Below, piece after piece: positions 44,005-56,940 of a stretch of 64,000 bases of DNA (within the stretch, counting starts at the first letter, position 1; each line of letters begins with the position of its first letter). The notes beneath the pieces were generated by a model. The model saw nothing but the letters and a program-made list of their open reading frames with translations, was not told where the DNA came from and ran no database searches. The translations under genes were made by a program, and so were the position numbers. Source of the stretch: DATFQE01 sp963738205 (GTDB taxonomy: Bacteria > Actinomycetota > Thermoleophilia > Gaiellales > Gaiellaceae); NCBI GenBank assembly GCA_963738205.1, contig CAVTVQ010000006.1:1426001-1490000 (forward strand), read 5' to 3'.

Positions 44005-44892
44005 ATGCCCAACGCGAGCGCCTACGTTCGGTGCTTGGCCCGTCCCCTTCGCCTCGAGTTCGCCGGCGCGATCTACCACATCACTGCCCGCGGCAACGCC
44101 AAGACTGCGATCTTCCTCGACGACCACGATCGCGACGGATTCCTCACGGTGCTAAGTCGCGTCGTCAAGCGCTACGAGTGGGTCTGCCATGCCTACTGCC
44201 TGATGGGCAACCACCATCACCTGCTTATCGAAACCCCGCGACCAAGCCTCGCTGCCGGAATGCGCCAGCTCAACGGCGTGTACGCGCAGGGCTTCAACCA
44301 GCGCCACGGCAGAGTCGGGCACGTTTTTGGCGAGCGCTTCAAGTCAGTCCTCGTCGAGAAGGATGAGCATCTACTCGCGGCCTCTGCGTACATCGTCAAC
44401 AACCCCGTCCGCGCAGGTCTTTGCGAAAGGGCCGCCGACTGGATTTACTCGAGCTATCGCGCGACGGCGGGCCTGGCAACCGTACCCGGCTTCCTGACCC
44501 TTGACTGGCTGCTCTCGCAGTTCACCACGGAGCTGAGCAGCGCGCAGGCGCGCTACCGCTCGTATGTAGCGGAGGCGGCACTCCGCGATCTGGGCGAGAT
44601 CCGAGGCGAGATCTATCTCGGTGGGGAGGAGTTCATCGACAAACTCGCACCCAACCGCCGTCTTCGCGAGATTCCACGACCGCAGTGGCAGCCGCTCGCA
44701 CCACCCCTGTCTGAGCTCTTCGACGAGCTTGGCGACGACGCTGTCGAGATCGCCCACCGGCGTTACGGCTACCCGCTGCGCGTCATCGCCGACCACCTCG
44801 GCGTTCACTACTCCACCGTTGGGCGACGCCTGCTCCGCTCGGAGGAGCGGGTGGTGGCAACGCAAGACCTGACCCCCGACGGAGTGCGTTAA
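44005..44892 (+). CDS. Y1/HUH transposase, REP-associated tyrosine transposase (RAYT) type
   Basis: The product is 295 residues from ATG (44005); TTG at 44035 would give the usual family start (x-ARPLRLEFAGAIYHITARGN). The metal-binding HUH site is CLMGNHHHLLIET near residue 75. The probable nucleophile Tyr is in MRQLNGVYAQGFNQRHGRVG near 95, and FKSVLVEKDEHLLAASAYIVNNPVRAGL follows. The C-terminal region (AVEIAHRRYGYPLRVIADHL, then VHYSTVGRRLL) is a DnaA/HTH-like DNA-binding domain. Such enzymes act on single-stranded hairpins. The frame is intact, so it may be active. Its last codons overlap the right-end repeat. Confidence 0.9.
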   Translation: MPNASAYVRCLARPLRLEFAGAIYHITARGNAKTAIFLDDHDRDGFLTVLSRVVKRYEWVCHAYCLMGNHHHLLIETPRPSLAAGMRQLNGVYAQGFNQRHGRVGHVFGERFKSVLVEKDEHLLAASAYIVNNPVRAGLCERAADWIYSSYRATAGLATVPGFLTLDWLLSQFTTELSSAQARYRSYVAEAALRDLGEIRGEIYLGGEEFIDKLAPNRRLREIPRPQWQPLAPPLSELFDELGDDAVEIAHRRYGYPLRVIADHLGVHYSTVGRRLLRSEERVVATQDLTPDGVR

Positions 44893-44908
44893 CGCAAGAC
44901 CTGACCCC
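44858..44908 (+). repeat. Right-end repeats of the transposase unit (two direct copies)
   Basis: AACGCAAGACCTGACCCC occurs at 44859-44876 and again at 44891-44908, with 14 nt between. The second copy follows a GCGTTAACGC palindrome that contains the transposase stop codon. Confidence 0.75.
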
Positions 44909-44915
44909 AGAACGC

Positions 44916-44942
44916 GCGAGGCCGGGCATCGCCCGGCCTCGC
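44916..44942. terminator. Bidirectional hairpin after rpoC and the transposase
   Basis: GCGAGGCCGGGC (44916-44927) and GCCCGGCCTCGC (44931-44942) form a perfect 12-bp stem with a 3-nt loop. It lies 32 nt beyond the rpoC stop and 24 nt beyond the transposase stop. No T-run occurs on either side. Confidence 0.6.
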
Positions 44943-44973
44943 TCATCGCAGTTGGTCGTGTCGTTAGCGCGTT

Positions 44974-49565
<4,592 letters not shown>

Positions 49566-49569
<4 letters not shown>

Positions 49570-52500
49570 GACGACTCCTCGATCTCTAGGTCTACGGCTT
49601 CTTCTGCAAGTGGTCCGGCCTGCTCTGCGGCCTGCTCTTCGGGCGTGTCGTCGGTGGACAGCTCGACCTCCGCGAGGTCACCGAGCACCTCGTCGGCGGG
49701 CAGGGCGATCTCGCCCGACTCGTCGGCGGCCTCTCCGCCCTCCTCGACCTCCTCGGCGGTCGGCTCACGGGCCGCCGCGCGCAGGTTGCCGGGGGAGAGG
49801 TCGATCCCGAGCTCCTCCGCGGCGCGGAGCAGCTCGTCGTCCTCCTCGCGAACCTCGACCTGGGTGCCCTCGTCGGAGAGGACGTCCACGTCGAGCGCGA
49901 GCGACTGCATCTCCTTGAGCAGCACCTTGAACGATTCGGGGATGGACGGCTCGGCGATGTTCTCGCCCTTGACGATCGCCTCGTAGGCCTTGACCCGTCC
50001 GACCGTGTCGTCGGACTTGATCGTGAGCATCTCCTGGAGCGTGTACGCGGCGCCGTACGCCTCGAGCGCCCAGACCTCCATCTCACCGAAGCGCTGGCCG
50101 CCGAACTGGGCCTTGCCGCCCAGGGGCTGCTGCGTCACGAGCGAGTAGGGGCCGGTGCTCCGCGCGTGGATCTTGTCGTCCACGAGGTGGAGCAGCTTGA
50201 GGATGTACATGTAGCCGACGGTGACCTTGCTCTCGTACGGCTCGCCGGTCTTGCCGTTGAAGAGCCGCACCTTGCCGGAGGTCCGCCGCTTCTCCTTGTT
50301 GACGGACATCTTGATCGGCGAGTCCGGGTTCTGCTCCGTCCACTTGATCAGCGCCTCGTCGACGTCCTCGATCTTCGCGCCGTCGAACACGGGGCTCGCG
50401 ACCGGCGTCGGTCCGTTGGGCGAGTCGCCGTCCTCGACGAACACGCCGTGGGCGGCAGCCCAGCCGAGGTGGGTCTCGAGGATCTGGCCGATGTTCATCC
50501 GGCTCGGCACGCCGAGCGGGTTGAGCACGACGTCGACCGGCCGGCCGTCCTCCAGGAACGGCATGTCCTCCTGCGGCACGATCTTGGAGATGACGCCCTT
50601 GTTGCCGTGGCGTCCGGCGAGCTTGTCGCCCTCGGCGATCTTGCGCTTCTTCGCCACGTAGACGCGGACGAGCTCGTTGACGCCCGGCGACAGGTCGTCG
50701 CCCGCGTCGCGCGAGAACGTCTTGACGTCGATGACGACGCCACCCTCGCCGTGCGGGACCTTCAGCGAGGTGTCGCGGACCTCGCGCGCCTTCTCCTTGA
50801 AGATCGCGCGGATCAGCTTCTCCTCTGCGGTGAGCTCGGTCTCGCCCTTCGGCGTCACCTTGCCGACCAGCAGGTCGCCGGAGCCGACCTCGGCGCCGAT
50901 GCGCACGACTCCGCGCTCGTCGAGGTTGCGGAGCGACTCCTCCGAGCGGTTGGGGATGTCGCGCGTGATCTCCTCGTCGCCCAGCTTCGTCGAGCGGGCG
51001 TCGATCTCGTACTCGTGGATGTGGATCGAGGACAGGACGTCCTCCTTCACGAGCCGCTCCGAGATCACGATCGCGTCCTCGAAGTTGTAGCCCTCGAACG
51101 GCATGAAGGCGACGCAGAGGTTGGCGCCGAGCGCGAGCTCGCCCTCCCTCGTGGAGCTGCCGTCCGCCAGCACCTGGCCGGCGCTGATCCTGTCGCCCAG
51201 GCCGACGACCGGCTTCTGGTGGATCAGGGTGCCCTGGTTCGAGCGCATGAACTTCGTCAGGTCGTAGGTGTCCTTGCCGTCCTTCGTCTCGACGGTGATC
51301 CGCTCGGCGTCGATGTCAGCCACCTTGCCCGCGTGGTCTGCGAGCACGACGTCGCCGGTGTCGATCGCTGCGCGGTACTCGACGCCCGTGCCGACGAACG
51401 GCGCCTGGCGGATCATCAGCGGCACAGCCTGCCGCTGCATGTTCGCGCCCATCAGCGCGCGGTTCGCGTCGTTGTGCTCGAGGAACGGGATCAGCGCGGT
51501 CGCGACCGACACGATCTGCGCCGGAGCGACGTCCATGTACTGGATCTCCTTCGGCGCGGCGGTGACCGCCTCGCCCTCGCGCGAGCGACAGAGGACCTGC
51601 TCGTGCAGGAACTTGCCGGTCTTGTCGTCGACCGGCTCGGATGCCTGCGCGATCGTGAACTGGGCCTCCTCGGCCGCGTCCAGGTAGATGATCTCGTCGG
51701 TGACCTTGCCGTTCTTGACGACCCGGTACGGCGTCTGGATGAAGCCGAACTCGGACACGGTCGCGAAGGACGCGAGCGAGCCGATCAGGCCGATGTTCGG
51801 GCCCTCCGGGGTCTCGATCGGGCACATGCGCCCGTAGTGCGTCGGGTGGACGTCGCGCACCTCGATCGGCGCGCGCTCGCGGGTCAGCCCACCGGCGCCG
51901 AGCGCCGAGAGCCGCCGGCGGTGCGTGAGGCTCGAGAGCGAGTTCGTCTGGTCCAGGAACTGCGAGAGCTGCGAAGAGCCGAAGAACTCCTTCAGCGCCG
52001 CGACGACCGGGCGGATGTTGATGATCGTCTGCGGCGTGATCGTGTCGACGTCCTCGGTGGTCATGCGCTCGCGGACGACGCGCTCCATCCGGTAGAGACC
52101 GACGCGGAACGCCTCCTGGATCAGCTCGCCGACCGTGCGCAGGCGCCGGTTGCCGAAGTGCTCGTACTCGTCGAGCTCACCACGGATCGGATCACGCGAG
52201 AGCACGATCGAATCGGCGGCGTAGTCCTTCGAGTCCTCGGGCGTGCCGAGGGCCTTCGGCAGGTCGACCAGCTTCTTGACGAGCGCGACGATGTCCTTGG
52301 TGGTCAGGACGCGCGTGCCGTCGGGCACGTCGACCTCGAGCCGCTGGTTGAGCTTGTAGCGACCGACCTTCGTCAGGTCGTAGCGCTTGGGGTCGAAGAA
52401 GAGCGAGTTGAGCAGGTTGCGGGCGTTGTCCACGGTCGGCGGCTCGCCCGGGCGCTGCTTCTTGAAGACCTCGATCAGCGCCTCTTCCTCGCGCGTGGTC

Positions 52501-53195
52501 GTGTCCTTTTCGATCGTGTTGGCGATGTAGATCGAGTTGTCGAACAGGGCGAGGATCGCCTCGTTCGTGCTCGTGTCGAGCTGCCAACCGGTGCTCGGGT
52601 CCTCGGCCGGAAGCGCACGCAGCAGCGTGGTGATCGGCAGCTTGCGCTTGCGGTCGATGCGGGCGTAGACGATGCCCTTCTTGTCGATCTCGAGCTCGAG
52701 CCACGACCCGCGCGACGGCATCAGGTTCGCCGTGAAGACCTGCTTTGTGGCGTCCTTGGGCTCCATCAGGTAGGCGCCCGGGCTGCGCACGAGCTGCGTG
52801 ACGATCACGCGCTCGGTGCCGTTGATGATGAAGGTGCCCCATTCGGTCATCATCGGGAAGTCCCCCATGAAGACCGTCTGCTCGCGGATCTCGCCCGTCT
52901 CCTTGTTGACGAAACGGACCGTCATCGACAGCGGTGCCTGGTAGGTCAGGTCCTTCTCGCGGCACTCCTGGATCGAGAACTGCGGCTCACCGAACTTGTG
53001 CTCGGCGAACTCGACGGCGAGGGTGCCGGTGTAATCCTCGATCGGCGAGATGTCGTCGATCGTCTCGCGAAGGCCCTGCTCCTTGAACCACTGGAAGGAC
53101 GCCTTCTGGATGTCGATTAGGTTGGGGAGGTCGAGGACGTGCTTGAGGCGTGAAAAGCTCTTGCGCGCGCGAGGCGCAGCGACCCTGCTGGTCAA
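49566..53195 (-). CDS. rpoB: DNA-directed RNA polymerase beta subunit
   Basis: The product is 1209 residues from TTG (53195), chosen because AAGGGAGG is 8 nt upstream and the protein then begins LTSRVAAPRARKSFSRLKHVLDLPNLIDIQ. The rifampicin region is FGSSQLSQFLDQTNSLSSLTHRRRLSALGAGG near residue 385, wild type at the classical positions. ETPEGPNIGLIGSL, the GDKLAGRHGNKGVISK loop and the C-terminal GGKAQFGGQRFGEMEVWALEAYGAA are intact. The final ~110 residues are acidic (EEVEEGGEAADESGE). The frame upstream of the TTG is leader sequence. Confidence 0.97.
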
Positions 53196-53321
53196 ATGTG
53201 AAGCCTCCCTTGGAACTACGTGGGGATGAGGACGTGCGGACGTCGGCCGGAACCGCACAGCGTATCGAATGAGGTCCCCCCTGCGCAAGCTAAAGCGCGG
53301 CGCGCGCCGGGAAGTAGGCCC

Positions 53322-53327
53322 AGTATA
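53322..53327 (-). promoter_or_regulatory. -10 box of an rpoBC promoter
   Basis: TATACT on the minus strand, about 125 nt upstream of the rpoB TTG and just after the rplL terminator hairpin. No clear -35 is present; transcription would start near 53315 and give a ~120-nt leader. Confidence 0.55.
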
Positions 53328-53340
53328 GCGCACCAGGCCG

Positions 53341-53370
53341 CGAAGGGCCGCCTCAGCGGACGGCCCTTCG
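53341..53370 (-). terminator. Hairpin after rplL
   Basis: CGAAGGGCCG (53341-53350) and CGGCCCTTCG (53361-53370) form a perfect 10-bp stem with a 10-nt loop, 18 nt after the rplL stop. It probably attenuates read-through from rplJL into rpoBC, a well-known control point in E. coli. Confidence 0.6.
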
Positions 53371-53388
53371 GCTCACCGAGAGGCGTTG

Positions 53389-53775
53389 CTACTTCAACTC
53401 GACGCTCGCGCCTGCCTCCTCGAGCTGCGACTTGATCGCGTCGGCCTCCTCCTGGGTGGCACCCTCCTTGACGGGGTTCGGCGCCTGGTCGACGAGGTCC
53501 TTCGCCTCCTTGAGGCCGAGGCCGGTGACGGCGCGGACGACCTTGATCACCTGGATCTTCTTGTCGCCGGCGCCGGTGAGGACGACGTCGAACTCCGTCT
53601 TCTCCTCGGCGGCGGCGGCGCCGTCGCCGGCGGCGGGAGCAGCCCCGGCTGCGACCGCGACCGGAGCAGCTGCGGTGACGCCCCACTCCTCCTCGATCGC
53701 CTTCTTCAGCTCGACGAGCTCGAGCACAGTCATCTTGCCGAGCGTGTCAAGCACCTTCGCGGTATCGGTTGCCAT
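53389..53775 (-). CDS. rplL: 50S ribosomal protein L7/L12
   Basis: The 128-residue product has an N-terminal dimerisation helix pair (MTVLELVELKKAIEEEWGV), an Ala-rich hinge (~35-60) and the C-terminal factor-binding domain (EFDVVLTGAGDKKIQVIKVVRAVTGLGLKEAKDLVDQAP-type text). It forms the flexible stalk with L10 that recruits translation GTPases. It is 1 bp from rplJ. Confidence 0.97.
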   Translation of the reverse strand: MATDTAKVLDTLGKMTVLELVELKKAIEEEWGVTAAAPVAVAAGAAPAAGDGAAAAEEKTEFDVVLTGAGDKKIQVIKVVRAVTGLGLKEAKDLVDQAPNPVKEGATQEEADAIKSQLEEAGASVELK

Positions 53776-54501
53776 CTAGCTCTCCTCCTGGTCTTCGGTC
53801 GGTTCAGTTGACTCTTCTGCGGCCGGCTCCTCGACGGGCGCCTCGGCCGTGGGCTCCTCTGCGGCGGGCTCTTCTGCCGCCGGCTCCTCGGTGGCGGGCT
53901 CCTCTGCCGCCGGCTCCTCGGTGGCGGGCTCCTCGGTGGGCGGAGGCTCGGGCTCGGCCGCCGCAGCGGACGTGTCGCCCTGCTCCTCCAGCTGCTGGAT
54001 CCGTGCGTCGATCAGCCCCACCAGGTCGTGGAGCGGTGCGGACAGCAGCATCACGACCGTGGTGAGCGGCGACAGGATCGCCCCGGCCACCTGGGCCCGA
54101 ATCGTGTCGACCGGCGGCAGTAGCGCGAGCTCCTTGACCGCGTCGGCGGTCATCGTCGTGCCTTCGAGCACGCCGCCCTTGATCGTCAGCACCTCGGCCT
54201 TGGCCGCGTCGTTCAGCGCCTTGGCGACTGCGACGGGGTCACCGTCGCTCTCGAGGAACGCGATCGCGGTCGGGCCCTCCAGCAGCGCCAGGAGGTCCGT
54301 GGTGCCGGCCGCCTCGGCCGCGCGCCTCGTGAGCGTGTTCTTCACGACCGAGAAGCGCGCCCCGTGGGCGAGCAGGTCGGTGCGGAGCTTGTCGATGTCC
54401 GTGACCGTCAGGCCGCGGTAGTCGGCGACGATCAGCGTCTCCGACCGGCTGAGCCGGTCGGTCAACTCGGCGACGAGTCGTTCCTTGTCCTCTTTCAGCA
54501 T
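53776..54501 (-). CDS. rplJ: 50S ribosomal protein L10 with acidic C-terminal tail
   Basis: The product is 241 residues; L10 is usually ~165-175. The core has MLKEDKERLVAELTDRLSRSE, VADYRGLTVTDIDKLRTDL and the helix that binds L12 dimers (about 145-172). The last ~65 residues are almost pure EEPATEEPAAEE-type repeats. It follows a structured leader that resembles the L10 autoregulatory site. GAGGAGG gives the ribosome binding site. Confidence 0.96.
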   Translation of the reverse strand: MLKEDKERLVAELTDRLSRSETLIVADYRGLTVTDIDKLRTDLLAHGARFSVVKNTLTRRAAEAAGTTDLLALLEGPTAIAFLESDGDPVAVAKALNDAAKAEVLTIKGGVLEGTTMTADAVKELALLPPVDTIRAQVAGAILSPLTTVVMLLSAPLHDLVGLIDARIQQLEEQGDTSAAAAEPEPPPTEEPATEEPAAEEPATEEPAAEEPAAEEPTAEAPVEEPAAEESTEPTEDQEES

Positions 54502-54644
54502 CGAATCACCTCCTCGAACGAATCAGGCCCGCCGATTCGGCGGGCCCACGAGCAGCGAGGTGTCTCGCTGAAAGCGGCCGCGCCTCGGCTGGACTTCTGC
54601 TCCCCGCAGGGAACTGCCAACTGTCTCTGGCGACGGGCGGTTGA
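54502..54644 (-). promoter_or_regulatory. L10 leader (autoregulatory 5' region of rplJL)
   Basis: The rplA-rplJ gap is 143 nt. On the minus strand it contains CGCCAGAGACAGTTGGC-type sequence followed by TTCCCTGCGGGGAG, resembling the L10(L12)4-binding kink-turn leader. It then has an attenuator-like hairpin GGCCCGCC-GATTC-GGCGGGCC (54526-54546) shortly before the Shine-Dalgarno. The position is exactly that of the known L10 leader. Assignment is by position and partial motif only. Confidence 0.65.
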
Positions 54645-55382
54645 CTAAGCCGGTACGGCTTCCTGCTGTTCCTCCAGCTCCTCGACGATCCCGCGCGTCC
54701 TCGCCGGGTCGACGTGGATGCCCGGCGACATCGTGGTGGTGAGCGTGACGGAGTGGATGTAGCGACCCTTCGCGGCTGCAGGCTTCGCGCGCACGATCTC
54801 CTCGACCAGCGCCGCGTAGTTCTCGACCAGCTGCCGCTCGTCGAAGCTCTTCCGCCCGATCGGAACGTGGACGTTCGCGCCGCGGTCCGTGCGGTACTCG
54901 AGCTTGCCGCCCTTCGAGTCGGCGACCGCCTTGGCGACGTCCATCGTCACGGTGCCGGTCTTCGGGTTCGGCATCTTCCCGCGGGGGCCGAGGATGCGGC
55001 CGAGCCGACCGACGACGCTCATCTGGTCGGGTGTTGCGACCGTGACGTCGAAGTCGTCGAAGCCCTCCTCGATCTGCTTGGCGAGGTCGGCGCTCCCGAC
55101 GACGTCGGCGCCTGCCTCCTCTGCCTCGCGCGCCTTCTCGCCCTCGGCGAAGACGGCGACGCGCACCTCCTTGCCGGTGCCGTGAGGGAGCATCAGCGTG
55201 CCGCGCAGCTGCTGGTCGGCGTGGCGCACGTTGAGGCCGAGGTGGAAGTGCACCTCCATCGTCTCGTCGAACTTCGCGGTCTGGAACTCCTTGAGCATGC
55301 GCACGGCCTCGACCGGTGAGTACGTCTGCTCGCGGTCGATCTTCGCGCGCGCGTCCAGATATCTCTTGCCGTGCTTGGCCAT
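54645..55382 (-). CDS. rplA: 50S ribosomal protein L1
   Basis: The 245-residue product starts MAKHGKRYLDARAKIDREQT and contains TAKFDETMEVHFHLGLNVRH, VGRLGRILGPRGKMPNPKTGTVT-type sequence with the family signature, and VTLTTTMSPGIHVD near the end. L1 forms the mobile stalk at the E site and autoregulates rplK-rplA in many bacteria. Its ATG overlaps the rplK stop by one base. Confidence 0.97.
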   Translation of the reverse strand: MAKHGKRYLDARAKIDREQTYSPVEAVRMLKEFQTAKFDETMEVHFHLGLNVRHADQQLRGTLMLPHGTGKEVRVAVFAEGEKAREAEEAGADVVGSADLAKQIEEGFDDFDVTVATPDQMSVVGRLGRILGPRGKMPNPKTGTVTMDVAKAVADSKGGKLEYRTDRGANVHVPIGRKSFDERQLVENYAALVEEIVRAKPAAAKGRYIHSVTLTTTMSPGIHVDPARTRGIVEELEEQQEAVPA

Positions 55383-55807
55383 CAGAGATCCGTGTCCACG
55401 CCCATCGAGCGGGCGGTTCCCGCCACGACCTTCATCGCCTGCTCGACGTCGCGGGCGTTGAGATCCTCGAGCTTGGTCTCGGCGATCTGGCGCACCTGGT
55501 CGCGCGTCAGGCGTCCCACCTTGTCGCGGTTCGGCTCTGACGAGCCCTTCTCCAGGTTCAGCGCCTCCTTGATCAGGACGGCGGCCGGCGGCGTCTTCGT
55601 GATGAAGGTGAACGAGCGGTCCTCGTAGACGGTGATCTCCACCGGCGTGATGCGCCCGTTGGCCTGCTGCGTCTGGGCGTTGAACGCCTTGCAGAACTCC
55701 ATGATGTTGACCCCGTGCTGACCGAGAGCAGGGCCGACCGGCGGGGCCGGGTTGGCCTGGCCGCCGGGGATCTGGAGCTTGATGAGCGTGAGAACTTTCT
55801 TGGCCAT
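55382..55807 (-). CDS. rplK: 50S ribosomal protein L11
   Basis: The 141-residue product starts MAKKVLTLIKLQIPGGQANPAPPVGPALGQHGVNIMEFCKAF in sequence order, the thiostrepton-binding N-domain. The C-domain ends in the family signature KVVAGTARSMGVD. It lies in the GTPase-associated centre and is needed for stringent response signalling. It starts 3 bp after the nusG stop. Confidence 0.97.
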   Translation of the reverse strand: MAKKVLTLIKLQIPGGQANPAPPVGPALGQHGVNIMEFCKAFNAQTQQANGRITPVEITVYEDRSFTFITKTPPAAVLIKEALNLEKGSSEPNRDKVGRLTRDQVRQIAETKLEDLNARDVEQAMKVVAGTARSMGVDTDL

Positions 55808-55810
55808 CGT

Positions 55811-56341
55811 CTAGTCGATCTTCTTCACCTGGTCGAAGGCGAGCTCCACTGGAACCTGACGCTCGAAGATGTCCACGAGCACCTTCAGCTTCTGCTGGTC
55901 GGCGTTGACGTCGACGATCTCGCCGTCGAAGTCGGACAGCGGGCCGGAGGTTACCTTGACCGACTCGCCAAGGGAGAACTCCACCTGGGCTCGCGGGCGC
56001 TCGGCCGTGGCCGTGCCCGTGTGCAGCAGCCGGTCGACGTCACCCTGCGACAGCGGCACGGGCTTGCCTGCGGGACCTGCGAAGCCGGTCACGCCGGGCG
56101 TGTTCTTGACCACCGTCCACGAGTCGTCGGTCATGTCCATGTTGACGAGGACATAGCCGGGCAGGATCCGCTTCTCCGCCTGCACCTTCTGGCCGTCCTT
56201 CGTCTCGATCACCTGCTCGGTGGGGACGACGACGCGGCGGAAGGCCTGGGTCTGCCCCATCGAATCGATGCGGTGCTCGAGGTTGGCCTTGACCTTGTTC
56301 TCGTGCCCCGAATACGTGTTGATGACGTACCACTTGAACAT
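55811..56341 (-). CDS. nusG: Transcription termination/antitermination factor NusG
   Basis: The 176-residue product begins MFKWYVINTYSGHENKVKANL and contains VVPTEQVIETKDGQKVQAEKRILPGYVLVNMDM-type text (NGN domain). GVTGFAGPAGKPVPL links to the KOW domain GESVKVTSGPLSDFDGEIVDVN. It couples RNA polymerase to S10 or Rho. It sits in the conserved secE-nusG-rplK-rplA order. Confidence 0.97.
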   Translation of the reverse strand: MFKWYVINTYSGHENKVKANLEHRIDSMGQTQAFRRVVVPTEQVIETKDGQKVQAEKRILPGYVLVNMDMTDDSWTVVKNTPGVTGFAGPAGKPVPLSQGDVDRLLHTGTATAERPRAQVEFSLGESVKVTSGPLSDFDGEIVDVNADQQKLKVLVDIFERQVPVELAFDQVKKID

Positions 56342-56356
56342 CCGGCGACCCTGCTT

Positions 56357-56698
56357 CTACTGGCCCGTGAGGATCTGCTGGACGAGCGGCTTGATCGCGA
56401 GGTCGGCGAGGTACAGGTACGCCCCGACGATTCCGCAGGCGACGATCACGACGACGGTGCCCTGGAAGACCTGGCGCTGGTTCGGCCACTCGACCTTCTT
56501 GAGCTCACCCCAGCACTCGCCGACGAAGCGGCGGAAGCCGCCGCCGGGCACGCGCCGGCCGCCGGTCTGCGTCTTCGCGGCCTGCGCCGACGGGCGGACT
56601 GCCTGTTGACGCGAGCGAGCGCGCTGCGAGACGCCTCCCTCTGCGCGCTGTTCCTGCTGGCGGGCCTTGCGGCGCTGGTTTCTGGTCTGGCGGGCCAT
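56357..56698 (-). CDS. secE: Preprotein translocase subunit SecE
   Basis: The product is 113 residues. The first ~55 are Arg/Gln-rich and basic. The conserved SecE region is FRRFVGECWGELKKVEWPNQRQVFQGTVVVIVACGIVGAYL-type sequence: an amphipathic helix with the KKVxWP motif and one transmembrane helix. It clamps SecY. Its start lies directly next to the rpmG stop. Confidence 0.95.
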   Translation of the reverse strand: MARQTRNQRRKARQQEQRAEGGVSQRARSRQQAVRPSAQAAKTQTGGRRVPGGGFRRFVGECWGELKKVEWPNQRQVFQGTVVVIVACGIVGAYLYLADLAIKPLVQQILTGQ

Positions 56699-56860
56699 CT
56701 AGCGGGTCTCTCGGTGCGTCGTGTGTCTCCTGCACCACCGACAGTATTTCCGCGTCTCGAACCGGTCCGGCGTGTTCCGCTTGGACTTGTTCGTCTGGTA
56801 GTTGCGTCGCTTGCACTCCGTGCACGCGAGCGTGATCGCGATTCTGACTCCGGTTGCCAT
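56699..56860 (-). CDS. rpmG: 50S ribosomal protein L33 (zinc-binding form)
   Basis: The 53-residue product begins MATGVRIAITLACTECKRRN. It has two C-x2-C pairs (CTEC, CRWC) and KRNTPDRFETRKYCRW, the full zinc-dependent L33. It is the first gene of the rpmG-secE-nusG-rplK-rplA run. Confidence 0.96.
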   Translation of the reverse strand: MATGVRIAITLACTECKRRNYQTNKSKRNTPDRFETRKYCRWCRRHTTHRETR

Positions 56861-56910
56861 CTGTGTCCCAGTCTACGGGTGGTCGACGGCGCGCGACCAC
56901 AACGGTCCGC

Positions 56911-56932
56911 GCTCGGCCGAGCGGGCATGGTA
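56911..56932 (-). promoter_or_regulatory. Promoter region of the rpmG-secE-nusG operon
   Basis: On the minus strand, GCGCTACCAT gives a TACCAT -10 (56927-56932), followed by the palindrome GCTCGGCCGAGC (56911-56922) in the leader. It resembles the -10 regions before rpmJ and rpsL. No good -35 is visible. Confidence 0.5.
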
Positions 56933-56940
56933 GCGCAAGC

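Larger units (their letters stand above)
43906..44908 (+). mobile_element. REP-associated-type transposase unit with flanking inverted repeats
   Basis: GGGGGTCAGGTCTTGCATTG (43906-43925) and its near-perfect inverted copy CAACGCAAGACCTGACCCCC (44858-44877, 19/20) bracket the transposase. An additional direct copy of the right end is at 44891-44908, identical over 18 nt. The unit sits between the diguanylate cyclase and the 3' end of rpoC, without disrupting either. Confidence 0.75.
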
